Of a stretch of DNA of 64,000 bases, positions 1 to 11,548 are shown piece by piece. Both the position numbers and the translations under genes were made by a program. The stretch is from Pseudovirgaria hyperparasitica (Eukaryota > Ascomycota > Dothideomycetes > Acrospermales > Acrospermaceae), in NCBI RefSeq assembly GCF_010093815.1, contig NW_022985564.1, forward strand, positions 602,590-666,589. The letters run 5' to 3'. Each line of letters opens with the position of its first letter. The stretch's first letter is position 1. Under the pieces are notes generated by a model. The model made no database searches and was not told where the DNA came from. It saw only the letters and a program-made list of their open reading frames with translations.

Positions 1-1828
1 TGGCCTCAAGGCCAGCAAGCTCCAGCTCCCAGTACTCAACAGGCATATTCCTATCCAAATCAAGTGCATCAGTCTCCCCAACACCAGAGTCAGGGATATT
101 CCCAGCAGTCACCGTATGGCACGTATCCACAGGCGGCCCCCCAGCATTACACCCACCCTTCCAACCATAGTGGCTACTATCAACCGCCTCCCCATAATCA
201 ATACACACCGCAGGTAGTACAACAACAGCAGCAGCAACCTGTGCATCCCCAACAGTATCAACACCAACATCAGCACCAGCCAGCCCTGCAGCACAATTCC
301 TCGTCTTCCTACACAGGCAATTCCCCTCAATCTACATTCTACCCTACATATTCGAGTCATGTGTCAGCCTCACCCCAGAGCGCACACAGTGCACAAGGAT
401 CATCCTCATTTACACATCACAAAGGTATGCAAAATGGCCATCCTTATGGTCAAACTTATCCTCCCCAAACGCACATCCAGAGCCATCATTCGCGGGCCTC
501 GCAACCACCTGGTCCGCAGTATCCTCAAAGCCAAGGATACGACTGGCTCGGTGGTGTCTATGCGGATGACATGGGTACTGACGCTATTATTCCGCATGTC
601 GATGAAGCTCCGCCACCACGAAAGCTTCCTAAAGAAGGACCGTGTATCTTTGCCCCCGAGGATGAGCATGTTTTCTGGGATTTCGAGAACTCTGTCGGAG
701 CATTCTGGCCAAAGGCCGGAGACTACGTAAACCCTCGAACAAGCATAGGTGTTCAAGGTATTTGATTAATTTGATGTAACATGCATAATCACTAAATCAT
801 TATAGTTTGGCGGTCTGCTCAAAGGCTCACGCGGCCGCTACCAAGCTTATGGAAGGAAGCCGAAGAGCAAGCACAAGCACCTCCTAAAGAACCACTCAAC
901 TATGGCAACTCTGTTTCAGAGTATCATACTGCTGAGAATGCTCACGAGTCTCAACTTGACGTTCGGCAGACAGACTTTTGGGAAGAGGTAAAACACTTTT
1001 CAGAGTTCAAAGAATTACAGATACCACGGACGTCAAATCCTAGAACCATATCCAAGGATGAATGGAGCATCATGGACTCTTTAGACCAAGCATTGAATAC
1101 CTCAATAAATTCTCAGCCCCCGACATCTTTAAGCCTACAAGGTGGAGAAAAGCAAAAAACCTTTGGATTTTCAGTTGACAGCAACCACCGTACCAGTAGT
1201 CAGTCATCGAGCAATGGAAAGCGTCGGTCTCCCGGACAGGATTATAGACAGACGAAGCCCCCTACCGATCTAACACAAAATGCCGAGCTAGACGCTGCCC
1301 AGGAGGAGATCCTCGCCCGATTAGGTGTCTCAGGGCCAGCGAAACCTTCTGTTTGGACGCCTGCTGATGTTGTGCCTGGGTCTATACCAGGTGCTCCACC
1401 TCCGCCGCCGCCGCCACCACCACCGGAGCCCCAAATGAGGCGCTCACCGTCAATAGATCCCTGGGCGGAGAATCGAGACCGACGTTCCCCCTCACGACAG
1501 TCTTCTGGCAGCCACAAAACAATTGCTGGTTCGGACTTTGATCCAGACGGCCATGACTCTCGTGTACTGAATGAAGAATCGATCAAGACCGAAGATGTTA
1601 CGCATAAAACGGAAACTTCTCTCCTTCGCAAGCGATCACGAGGTAACGACCTTTCGCTGTATGCCGCTTCGGACCTTGGCCGTAATCAAGAGGATGATGG
1701 CGGCAGACAAGCTGATGATGGTGGTAAGAAGAAGCGGCCTAAGCTGAACGGCCGCATCAGCTCCGTATATGGGTAAGCTGTTCTTCTCTAGTCCATTATA
1801 TTCCTAACGAACAAGTAGCCGCCGTTAA
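1..1828 (+). CDS. Q/P-rich protein of unknown function (5' partial)
   Basis: The window opens inside this gene: the frame is open from base 1. Exons are 1-757, 806-1772 and 1819-1828, giving 577 visible residues. Intron 1 (48 nt) has a CTAAAT branch-like site. Intron 2 (46 nt, donor GTAAGC, CTAAC branch, acceptor TAG) moves the end past an in-frame TAA at 1774, so the protein ends in YGRR. The first ~165 residues are rich in Q, P, H, Y and S. An acidic, aromatic segment follows (YDWLGGVYADD, HVFWDFENSVGAFWP), then a polyproline tract near base 1400 and a basic, NLS-like KKKRPK near the C-terminus. Low complexity plus the basic patch suggest a nuclear or RNA-associated scaffold, but that is inference; I do not recognise the family. 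It converges on AP-3 beta. Confidence 0.75.
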
Positions 1829-2840
1829 TATACAGACTCGCAACCTTGAAATGTTTTCATGGACTTCTTGCACATACCATGTCACGGCTGTGCAACGCAT
1901 TGTGTTTCAAAGGCACTCTCACTTCACGAGTGTCTTAAGTCGTTCCGTCCCTACACAGACATAACTTAGAATAGCACTTTGCAACTTGTCTTGTAATTGT
2001 CGCATTCTTTGGCTCTATAACTCACTCTCACAGCCTGACAAGGTGTTTGGGTTCGCTTGGGTACTGTCTTCTTCTTGAATATACCTTTTTCTGCCCAATG
2101 GTGGGTTTGTTTAGAGTTTGGCCTATCTGGTTCAGTATCGCTGTATTCCTTTACCAGAGTCATTTTTCTGCGCTGAAAGAATCTCGCACGCGGAATCCCA
2201 TGGCCTGATCGCCGTCTGTTCATGTCAATATTGCTACCCTGCTACAGTTGAGCTACTTTGCTTAGGCGAGTCGTACTAGCTTTGGTTCCACTGGTCTTCT
2301 AATTCAGTTGCCATAAGTCACTTCTATATCTCGCATTTTGGTAGTATTTACCCAAAAAGTCCCGAGTCCATTGCAGTCACAACGTTCTTTACGTCGATCA
2401 AAAAGTCTCTAATCTTCTTCAGTGTGCCAAATTCATGACTCTCCTTCATGTCTATAAGCCGTCTCCACAAAGCTTCGAAATATCTTTCGGCATGTTTCAT
2501 CCTTTCACGGTTCGCTCGTTGCCTCGTTGATCATGCTGACGTGTACAAGGACAAAGCTAGCATATACAATGAGGGAGACTAGTCTGTAGACTCTTCAGGC
2601 ACAAGTCAGGCCGCAAAGTGTCCACAGACCAATGTCCTAGTATTGTGTGTATACAGTTTAAATAGGGTGAGTATGCTTACATGCTGATATGAGCAGATAA
2701 ACCTTGGCCGCAGCACTTTGCTACATGCTTTATGGCACCTCACAAATTGAGCGTACGTCGTAGGCTTGTCAATCAGGAAGACCTTATCTTCACCAACCTT
2801 GGCATCGGTCCAGTCTGGGCTATTGCTGTTCTATTATACC
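1829..2840. other. Intergenic, convergent 3' ends
   Basis: About 1 kb between the 3' ends of the Q/P-rich gene and AP-3 beta. Only short unsupported frames are present (longest ~85 codons on minus). I see no RNA gene; it probably holds the two 3' UTRs. Confidence 0.6.
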
Positions 2841-5385
2841 TTATTTCACTAATCTATCATGTTCATCATCATCGTCGTCATCCGTCTCCTCTTCATACTC
2901 CTCCTCATCATCATCGTCACTCTCCTCCTCTGTCTCCTCGCTCTCTGTCTCCGTCTCCTCACTCTCTTCCTCTCCCGCATCGTCTTCTGCCAGCCAGTCA
3001 TCAAGCGTCTTTTCTTTCACTCCATTCGCCTTATGTGGCGTAGCGACTGGCTCTGTTATTCCCGCTCCTCGATCGAGCTGTTCGCTTGCGCTAAGCGTCT
3101 TCTCGCCATACTCGACCTTGCTTGCCCCTATTGCATCACGGAGCCTTGGTCCAGGCTCGTCACCAGCCTTCACCCACTCTGGCAGATCCTTGTACCCGCG
3201 CAAGCCACTGACACCAACCTCGTCTCCAATTGCGAGACTAGCGCTACCCAATGTGTAGTTTTTACGCGCGCTTGATGGGTTGGGGATCTGCGGCACGGGC
3301 TTGGGTGCGAGAAGCAGTAATGATGCGAGGGCAGTCGAAGATGGCACGCTAAGTAAGTTGCGGAATACGCGCGCTCGGTCGCGTAGATTATAGGATGTAT
3401 CGTAGCGGATGAGCAGTAAAGTGTGTTGCCATAAGAGGATGATTGGGTGCTCCGGAGTACTCGGAACCTCGGGTGAAGCTACATCGTCGGCCGTATCGCG
3501 GAAGCCAGCGTCGTCGCCTTCTAGTGCAGATGCAAATAGTGTCGAGCTCGTAGTTTCAACTAAATTGGTCTTTTCGTGAACCTGTGATTTATGTGGTTGT
3601 GTTTCATTCAAGTGATGCAAGTATACCTTGGCCGCGAGCAGCAGAATTTGCAGCTTCGCCGGCTCCTGCTCATCTGCAAAGCCCTTGACCAGGATGCGCA
3701 AAACATCAGGCGCAATGCTGTCACTCAACGAGCCATTCACAGCGGCAAACTCGCCCACGAGCCATATGATACTCGCACGAGCCTGCGGCGAAGTTGCCAC
3801 GTCAAGGTGCTTCGCGAGCCGCACGACAGTATTCCGGTGCGCATCCGGATCGCGCTGTATGAGATGTCTTATGACCTCCAGCGACTCGGCAACGAGATGC
3901 GCGTCCGCCGTGCCAATATGCGCGAGCAACAGCCGTAGACAGCGGGCGCTCGTGCCTGGGTCCTGAGAGCTCTGCGCGCAGCGTCCGATCGCACGGACGG
4001 CTTCGCGGACGAGCGAGGCATCGTAGCTACTGCCGGAGCGCGAGAAGTGACTGAGTTCGGCGAGAATCAGACTTTGGAGGCGGGCCGGGGCACAGGGAAA
4101 GATGAGGGTCAGGAGTTCGAGTTTGAGGGTCCAGATCTGCGGGGAGTCTGTTGCGCGGATGAAGAAGTGGCGGTAGTGCGGGACGAAGAGTTGGGGGTGG
4201 AGGAGGCAGATCTGGACGATGTTGTGCAGGGCGATTTGTTGCATTGAGGTTGGGGTGCGCAAGAGGGCGATGAGAGGGCCGATGGCGGTGGAGATGTGGG
4301 TTGTATCGCCGAGGTAGAGAAAGCAGCGGGTGACGGCGACAACTACGGCGGAGTTGCGTGAAGAAAGAAGCGGTTCCATGGCGTTGAGTAGGAGGGCGAG
4401 GTCGGGGTCGAGGACGGCTTCGGTGGTGTATTGGGTGTCGTCGTCGGGAGATTCGTCGGAGGAGTCGTCGTAGAAGCCTTTGGTGCCTTTTGATGGTGCC
4501 GCGGCTGTGGGTTTCTTCACCCGTCGTGTTCTTCTTGGGAAGCATTTTCGTGCGTACACGAGCATTAATTGGAGGGTTGCCAATTGTCCCCACTCGTCCA
4601 TGTCTACCAGTTTGCGGATCAAGCTACGATAGTGACCGTGGATAAGCTCAAGACGCTCTGGGCAAATCTCAAGGAATGCCGCAACAGCGGCTCCCACGAC
4701 ATAGTACTGCTTGTCACCGAGAAGAATGGACAAGTGTTCCAACAGCTGAGGCAGAGTGTTCGGGTCGAGCCGGTAGCATTTGGGTATTGCTAATGCAGCA
4801 GCTTTCCGCACGTAAGGGCTCATGTCTCCAACACCTCCTTTTATGCCTAGTGATACGATTTGGCTTATAACAGGAACCTTGATTCCTGACATTACTCGTA
4901 GCGCAAGAGCTCGCACTTGGGGGTTTGAGTCTCGAAGTGACTTTTGTATGGTATTAATGGACAAGAGTGCGGTGTCAGGCTCGGCTTCGGCATGGTGGAG
5001 GAGGTAGATGTATACCAGCTTCTTGATTTCGAGGTTTGGCGAAGCAATGTTCTTGACCACTGCACTGAAGAAGGGGAGGGTATGTTGGCAACGATAGGTC
5101 ATCTATATTTTAATGAGAACGTGCCATTCGGAATGAAGCCTGTACACACAGCAATGACCCGTCGTAGACCTTCTAGCACTTCGCGCTCACTACGACTATC
5201 CAGAAGCTTCTTCAATTGCGCAGCAGGAGTTGTGCGAGTCGTTGTCCTGCGCATGTTGCTGGCATCGCGTGCAGCTTCGAGAGTCAGGTCTCGAGCTATT
5301 GGTCAGGTCAGTGGATGTCACACAGCGAGCAGCATGTAACGTACCTGTTTCCAGCATCCCAGAAACCCTAGAAAGAGACTCCATG
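2841..5385 (-). CDS. APL6: AP-3 adaptor complex beta subunit
   Basis: Large subunit of the AP-3 coat, which carries cargo from Golgi/endosomes to the vacuole. Exons on minus are 5385-5346, 5295-5150 and 5102-2841, giving 815 residues. The start is the ATG at 5385 (MESLSRVSG). Intron 2 uses a GTGTGT donor and joins RRVIA to MTYRCQ in frame. The N-terminal HEAT/armadillo adaptin domain is clear: FFSAVVKN, NLEIKKLVYIYLLHHAE, NPQVRALALRVMSGI, YVRKAAALAIPKCY. A conserved linker has GYKDLPEWV. The last ~65 residues are an extreme D/E tail, as in AP-3 beta hinge regions, and there is little or no C-terminal ear. Length fits fungal homologues. It is divergent from the next gene across 285 bp. Confidence 0.93.
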
Positions 5386-5670
5386 GTGCTGTCCGGGTAA
5401 CACGCCAATTAGCACAGAGTCTGAGACGACATGGAGGTGAGGTTGTTACCGGTATGTATATAGTGGGGGTCAGGCGTCAGGCAGGATTTTGTTATGCCTG
5501 AGGCACTCCGAACCTCCGTCTTCTCCGCAAACCACTCCAATTCAACAACACATCTCGCGCACGTGTCCCAAGGCCTGTGTATCTAATCATCACAACTCCT
5601 TGGTACATCGCAACATTTCGACCAAAATGCATGCTGTATCAGAATCAGTTGACTTGTATCGTGACGCAAC

Positions 5671-6384
5671 ATGACAGCCATACGCGCTCCATGTCCCATT
5701 GTCCTGGAACACGCAAAGCTTTTGCCTTTACTTATTTGGATATCGAACCATCGAAACACGAAGGTCACGATCTTGATCTGTGAGACTCGTTCCGACTTCG
5801 AGACGCGTATAATTCTGGAGCTACTAGCGACCGGTTCGAATATACTCCATCCTACCTTGGAGAGGCTCTCAAACAGCCGCTACATTGACCTCAGATTCTG
5901 CTCCACGGCAGAAGCATTACATGCATACCTTACTGCTTATAGTGTTAAGAGTACAGCAAGTATCGACGAAGACACCGAGGCTTCTGTCCTCGCTATTGTA
6001 GATCCCATCAAAATGCACGAAATGTCACCATTATATTCAGCGCAGGGACTCAGTAAGTTTTTCGCAGCTGCTGTGGATGCCTCCACTATATCAGGAGCGC
6101 AACTATATGTCGTCGAGTGCGCAGTGCCGCTGCTTCGATCAACCTCTATAGATATACCAATGGACGATTACAACGACACTCCAGCCGAGGCAACATCCCC
6201 GGGACTTGATCTCGAAGAAGTCTCTATTGCGACTGAGATCGACCCCTGGAATGCCGAAGTGCCCATTCTGAATGCAACAACCAGGACTTTTGGCCCCGGG
6301 CAACGTGGCTGGATGGGACGCACAGTGGGAATCAAGAGAATTGCAGCGAGATGGTGTATTTTCAAGCGATTGGACGAAACATAG
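5671..6384 (+). CDS. Conserved-looking hypothetical protein, possible RecA-like fold
   Basis: Single-exon frame of 237 residues from the ATG at 5671. It alternates hydrophobic strands and helices: VTILICETRSDFETRI, ASVLAIVDPIKMHE, AQGLSKFFAAAVDAS, GAQLYVVECAVPLL. The C-terminus has DPWNAEVPILNATTR followed by a basic GWMGRTVGIKRIAARWCIF. This pattern resembles P-loop-less RecA-like small subunits (Shu-complex Psy3/Csm2 or Elongator Elp5/Elp6 type), but no diagnostic motif is visible and the assignment is speculative. There is no signal peptide or membrane segment. It shares a 285-bp divergent promoter with AP-3 beta and converges on the hydroxyacyl-CoA dehydrogenase gene 117 bp away. Confidence 0.7.
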   Translation: MTAIRAPCPIVLEHAKLLPLLIWISNHRNTKVTILICETRSDFETRIILELLATGSNILHPTLERLSNSRYIDLRFCSTAEALHAYLTAYSVKSTASIDEDTEASVLAIVDPIKMHEMSPLYSAQGLSKFFAAAVDASTISGAQLYVVECAVPLLRSTSIDIPMDDYNDTPAEATSPGLDLEEVSIATEIDPWNAEVPILNATTRTFGPGQRGWMGRTVGIKRIAARWCIFKRLDET

Positions 6385-6501
6385 CACTCCATCTGCGCCT
6401 TGAATCAAGATCCCATGTGTTGGCTACGATGTGACTAGAGTGTATTCCTCAGAATCGATCTGCTGCCTACAGTATCAACTTTCGAGACCTCGAAAAGATC
6501 T

Positions 6502-7506
6502 CTAGGATTCCTCGACTCTCCGTTTCGTAGTGAGAAGGTCCAGAATCGCATCATCCCTGTGCCTCGCAATCATTCCAAGATCAACGTCCACAACCATGTC
6601 TTGCACACTGTGATCGACCATCTGAATACCTTCCTCGGTCAGTGCTGTTCGATGCTCGTCCATGTCATCTAGCCACTCTTTGATCATAGGTCCAAGGTGG
6701 CGCTGGAGTTTTAAGAATCCGTCCTTACCGCCTCCCCCGCCCAGTACCTGGCTCATGAATGGCCCATTGATAGCCCATCGCGGGCCTAAGCTATTCGTCA
6801 TCGCCGCATCAACATCCCTCGCCGACACTACACCGCGGAACACCAGGCTCTTAGCCTCGCGTATGACGGCTGCTTGCAGACGGTTGGCGACGAAGCCAGG
6901 CGTTTCTTGGTGTATCAGGATGGGGCTCTTCCCCAGAGATCTGTAGAACTCCAGTGCCGTGTTTGATGCGTCTTTGGTCGTTCCGGTGTGAGGAACGACC
7001 TCGACAAGGGGCATCAAGTGCGGTGGGTTGAAGGGGTGGCCGATCAATACGCGTTCTGGAGCCCTGTGGCACTGGTCGATGAACTGCGAGGACGGTATCC
7101 CGGACGAGGAGGAAGCGATGACAGTATTTGGAGCTGCTTTTGCGTCAAGTCGCCCAAAAAGCTGTGCTTTGAATTCCTTCTTCTCCGGAGCGTTCTGGAG
7201 TCTGATCAGTCCAATCCCGACGCATCCATATAGATCTCAGCATACCTCTTGGACGAACTGGACTTCATCCAAGTGATCGACGACATCGTCAACGAATCTG
7301 TAGTTTGTCGGTGAAGCATTGTCGCTGAGACCTATCTTCCTCATTGTCGGCCAAGTAGCCTGGATGGACTGGTCCAGTTTCTCTCGTGCACCTGGCGCTG
7401 GGTCCGAGACTACGACATGTAGTCCGCGCGCAAGGAAAAGCGCGATCCAGCTTGACCCGATCACACCTGTGCCGACAACACCGACAGTTCTAATATGGTC
7501 GGCCAT
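6502..7506 (-). CDS. 3-hydroxyacyl-CoA dehydrogenase-like NAD-dependent dehydrogenase
   Basis: Two exons on minus, 7506-7246 and 7194-6502 (intron 51 nt, donor GTATGC), encode 317 residues starting MADHIRTVGV. The N-terminal Rossmann fold carries the NAD motif GVVGTGVIGSSW with a following acidic residue (VSDP). The active-site histidine lies in IGHPFNPPHLMPLVEVV, the signature of the 3-hydroxyacyl-CoA dehydrogenase/lambda-crystallin family. A helical C-terminal domain has GFVANRLQAA and GPRWAINGP. The length and single-domain form match the lambda-crystallin/L-gulonate 3-dehydrogenase/carnitine dehydrogenase branch rather than the large multifunctional enzyme, so the exact substrate is uncertain. 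It is transcribed divergently from the CoA-transferase gene, which supports an acyl-CoA or hydroxy-acid role. Confidence 0.88.
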
Positions 7507-8184
7507 GCTGTTATTTACCTGGACTTCACTGCACAAGGTTATGGACGTCGATATCTCACTCCGGGAACGAGGACTTTATCTGTAGACTAGCTACGAAACC
7601 TTAATCCGGAAGATGAAGAGTTTCGCTTGCAACAAGTCATAAGCATTTCGTGACAATTTCAACTGGAAAATCTTTGCATCAGCAATCAAGCACCCTTATC
7701 TGCGTCATTGTGCATGGCGACCAACTGAAATATTTATCATTCATGCATGAAGATAGCTCCGGGCCTTGATTCGGACCGGCTTGTAACCGTGACCGCCCAG
7801 CGGACATTGTGCACAAGTTGTCCAGAGATCGTCTTAATATGCAGCATCTCACTTCCCTTGGGAAAAGATACACGGACTTGTAGGCAACTCTAAACCCTGC
7901 AACAGAGAAATCTCAGCACCAAATCGAGCCAAGGCAAATGCAGTATGCAGGGGTAATGCATGTCTTCAAGTTATCGTACACTCTGATGACGTTCGAGCAA
8001 CTAGCTATAGGAACACACTGACGCGCATCATTCTTTCCCCCGTGTCGAGGCTGTTGATCACATTTATTTCTAGGTTATATTCCCCCCGGAGGTTCCGTAT
8101 GAAAATCCTGCACGAGTGCGGAGCATATAAAAGCGCACCATAGTATCGCGACAGTGAAGGCCAAAGACAAAAATCTCATACACA
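7507..8184. promoter_or_regulatory. Shared divergent promoter, dehydrogenase / CoA-transferase
   Basis: 678 bp between two divergent start codons with no credible frame. A TATAAA box at 8126-8131 lies ~54 bp upstream of the CoA-transferase ATG. A GC-rich patch near 8080-8100 (CCCCCCGGAGG) could be a factor site. Common regulation of the two genes is inferred from geometry only. Confidence 0.5.
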
Positions 8185-9947
8185 ATGGCTCAGTCTATTT
8201 CCTCTTTCTACGGACCTGGCACTTCCGTGGATGATACCTTTACTCCTGTCCCTCAAGATGCCTCTCGAATCCTCCACGAACTCGCTGCAAAGACTCCTGG
8301 CTTCACATGTGATGCATCTCTCCTGAATGGCGTCAATTTCACCGGTAACGACCTGCCAGCCATTCCAGGTCCCATCAAATCCACTGCCGTCACTGCTGCG
8401 CTTCATGCCATGGCCGGTATTATAGGCCATCAGATACTCTCTCTGCGTGGGCAATCTACAGATAATAAGACAAGCATCAATACCGATGCCGTTAATCTCT
8501 TCTTCAATACACCGGCCGTCGCCAGTATTGATGGCATCGACGGTCCGGCAGTTATGCAGAACCCTTCCCTCCAAGCGCAACAAACTACTATGGGCTTCAT
8601 TGGGGGCTCAAAACTCGACCTGCGCACCAGCGCCATATATCCGACGAAGACATTGAATACGTGGTACCAAGTGCACGGCAGCATGGACGCATCCTCCGTA
8701 TTAAAAGCCTTGGATATCGATCCAACACAGACTGTCGACGAGAGAGAAGCGTACGAAATCATCAAGAAACGTACACTGGAGCTGGAAGCAGCGGAGCTCG
8801 AGCTACTGATGCTTGAACATGGCCTATGTGGAACTATTGTGTACAGCCCAGCCGGGTGGCGAGCAACGCGCATGGGGAAGGACCTGGCACGACACCCCCT
8901 CGTGAACGGTGGTATGGTGCCTTTAAGCGAAACGATTCCACCGCCAAAATTTGCGCCTCTGGACCCGAGTGACAGGAGGCCGTTGGACGGCGTCAAAGTC
9001 TTGGAGTTGGCGCGTATCATAGCAGCACCAGCGGCTGGTGCGATACTGTCTAGTATGGGCGCCGAGGTGATTCGTATACAGAGCAAGGAATTGCCAGAGT
9101 ACGTGGTGAGTTATTCTATCTGTCTATCTGCGTAGTATAGCAGAGACTGATCGATCTCGAGCACGGCTGTCTAAGTCTCACGGCTGGAAAGAAGATGTAC
9201 GATCTTGATATAAACAATCCGTCAGGGCATCAACAACTCATCGACCTGATGTCATCTGCCGACATAATCATCCAGGGTTACCGCATCGGCTCCCTTGCGC
9301 GTAGGGGCTTTGGTCTCGATACCGCTATCAAAATTGCGGCTGCGCGAGGCAAAGGCATCGTCTACGTTGACGAGAACTGTTACGGGCCCGACGGCTATTA
9401 TGCCGAGCGGCCCGGCTGGCAACAGGTTGCTGATGCTGCGGCTGGAAGTTCGTATGTTATGGCAAAATCCTTCGGGCTTCCTGAAGGACAAGGCGTGCTG
9501 CCTTCTCTCCCTATCAGCGATATGTCGACGGGTGCACTGACAGCCGTGAATGCTATGCTCATGCTGCGAAACTGCATGGAGAAAGGAGGTGTATGGCATG
9601 GGACGTCCGCACTGACCGCATATAATGCACTAACACTAGAGCCGTGGGTCGGATTGTATGCCCCTGAAACGGTGCAGAAAGTCAAGGAAAGGTACACATT
9701 TCCGACGTGGGACGGCCGACTGCACGTAGTGGAGCTGTACTGGATGATGTTCAAGGCATGGAAGGAAGCGGGAGGCCTACTTGATCGCGAAGATATCTTC
9801 CAAACGTTTGCGGATAGTGCTTACGGGAAGAACCTGAGGATCTTGGCGCCGATTGTGAGATATCAGGATGAGAAGGCGACACCGAGATGGAGCTCGCCGC
9901 CGGAGCCGTACTGCTGCAGAACGGGTGTGCCACAGTGGGGAAAGTAA
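8185..9947 (+). CDS. Family III (CaiB/BaiF-like) CoA-transferase
   Basis: Two exons. The best model is 8185-9098 and 9146-9947 (donor GTACGT, 47-nt intron), giving 571 residues; a 38-nt alternative with donor at 9106 and acceptor near 9143 also keeps frame. The family transfers CoA between carboxylic acids. Fold landmarks are VLELARIIAAPAAGAILSSMGAEVIRI, then after the intron MYDLDINNPSG, IIIQGYRIGSLARRGFG, GKGIVYVDENCYGPDG and AERPGWQQVADAAAG. The usual catalytic Asp of the G-x-D-x3-QA segment appears to be Gln here (PGWQQVADA). The N-terminal ~240 residues before the core motif are longer than in bacterial enzymes, as in fungal homologues. A TATA box lies upstream. Confidence 0.85.
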
Positions 9948-10377
9948 GCGGAGGGTTCTGATTGTTCATTGAACTTACTTCGCTGACAATGTGTATGATG
10001 TCCTTTGTATACCCCATGACGGTACACACCAGTGGCTGGAGCAATTCAGGGGTGAGCGGTCGTTATACCAAGATCGACTTTTAGGCAGAATAACGCAGTA
10101 AAAGACTCATAAGCACAGAACAAGTCTTAGATGTTTTACCTGACTTGACTGTTGCGCCCTCAGGGGCCTTAGTTAGGTGGCTCCTATCAAAATAATCTCA
10201 TCTTTGCTCTCCGCGTACAGTTCATCCCAGGGAGTGCACCGCACTCACTCACCCGAGATCGGCCTCGGAGCTTCTCCGAAGCTCTAGTGGGCGGGGTCTA
10301 TCGCTATCGCAATTCATGCCGAAAGTACAAACGAGTTCCTCGTCATCCTCAGCAATTGCCCTCTTCTGCACATATAC
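9948..10377. other. Intergenic / promoter of the SDR gene
   Basis: 430 bp with no supported gene. A small perfect inverted repeat GAGCTTC-TCC-GAAGCTC lies near 10267-10283, within the upstream region of the short-chain dehydrogenase gene. Confidence 0.5.
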
Positions 10378-11432
10378 ATGCCTCTCCAGCATCTCACAAA
10401 GCAATTAATCCGCCGTCCAATCGCGCTCCTACACAGTTCCCGCCCACAACACCTCCTTACCCAACAACAGCTTACCTTCCACCCCTTCGTCCATCTCCGC
10501 ACCATGACATCCACAATGGCCCAACGCCTCTCCGGCAAGACCATTGTAATAACCGGTGCCTCGTCGGGCATCGGCCGCAGCACCGCGCTCGAATTCGCAC
10601 GCACATCGCCCCAGAACCTCAAGATCGTCATCACGGCGCGGCGCATCGATGCCTTGCAGGATGTTGCGGCAACTATTAAGAGCGAGGTGGGTGAGGGTGT
10701 GCAGGTGCTGCCGGTAAAGCTCGACGTGAGCAACGCGGACGAGGTGCGCGGCTTCGTGGAGGGTTTGCCCGAGGGCTGGAGGGATGTGGATGTGTTGATC
10801 AATAACGCGTGGGTTTTTTCCGTTGCTTGAAGTGAAGGGGACAGGATGCTGATAGTAATTGGGATTTCGCAGAGGGATGGTCAAAGGCGTTGCGCAGGCC
10901 CCTGAGATCGCAGAGGATGATCTGAACACCATGCTTGCCACCAATGTTACCGGGCTCATTAATATGACGCAGGCCATTATGAAGATATACAAGGCGCGCC
11001 CTGATGGTGGCCGTGGTGATATTATCAATATTGGGTCCATTGCGGGTCGTGAGCCGTACCCGGGCGGGAGCATCTACTGCGCGACGAAGGCTGCTGTCCG
11101 CAGCTTCACGGATGCGCTGCGCAAAGAGAACGTTTCAAATCGGATCCGCGTCATGTGCGTGGATCCGGGACAGGTAGAGACAGAGTTCAGTGTGGTACGA
11201 TTCTATGGGGATAAGGAGAAGGCGGATGCGGTATATAAGTGAGTTGCACGAAGGTTCTAGGTGCAAGAGATGTACTAATCGATTGGATAGGGGTGTTGAT
11301 CCGCTTACGCCAGAGGATATCGCAGAAGTCATTGTGTTTGCAGCTGGACGGCGCGAAAATGTCGTTATGGCGGACTCATTGATATTTCCCAGCCATCAAG
11401 CTTCACCAGCGCATATGCACCGAAAATCATAG
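10378..11432 (+). CDS. Short-chain dehydrogenase/reductase (3-hydroxy acid dehydrogenase type)
   Basis: Classical SDR. Exons are 10378 (or 10504)-10808, 10873-11238 and 11291-11432. The cofactor motif is TGASSGIG. NNAG is rebuilt across intron 1 (AAC GC|A GGG). The catalytic Tyr and Lys sit in YCATK, and an IIN-IGS strand supplies the active-site Ser. The sequence resembles the NADP-dependent serine/3-hydroxy acid dehydrogenases (yeast YMR226C, bacterial YdfG). Starting at the second ATG (10504, MTSTMAQRLSGK) gives 270 residues, the usual length. The first in-frame ATG (10378) adds 42 residues rich in R, S, Q and L with no acidic residue, like a mitochondrial presequence. Both starts are plausible. 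The C-terminus reads through PSHQASPAH, typical of this clade. Confidence 0.9.
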
Positions 11433-11548
11433 GAGCGAAAGCCACATGAATCAAAATGACCAAGTGCTGGTCTTCAATTACTTTTGTTCAGCGAATCTAT
11501 AAACCGTGTGCTCACGCATTGCATGTCGCCGTTCCCAGCTCAGACCAC

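Noticed and set aside
1966-2223. 85-codon minus frame in the first intergenic region
   Set aside because: No motif or splice context, and it lies between two convergent 3' ends.
4027-4593. 188-codon minus-strand frame in another frame inside AP-3 beta
   Set aside because: Arg/Pro/His-rich shadow of the real AP-3 beta frame.
8430-9086. 218-codon minus frame opposite the CoA-transferase
   Set aside because: Antisense shadow of a clear coding exon; Ser/Ala-rich with no motif.
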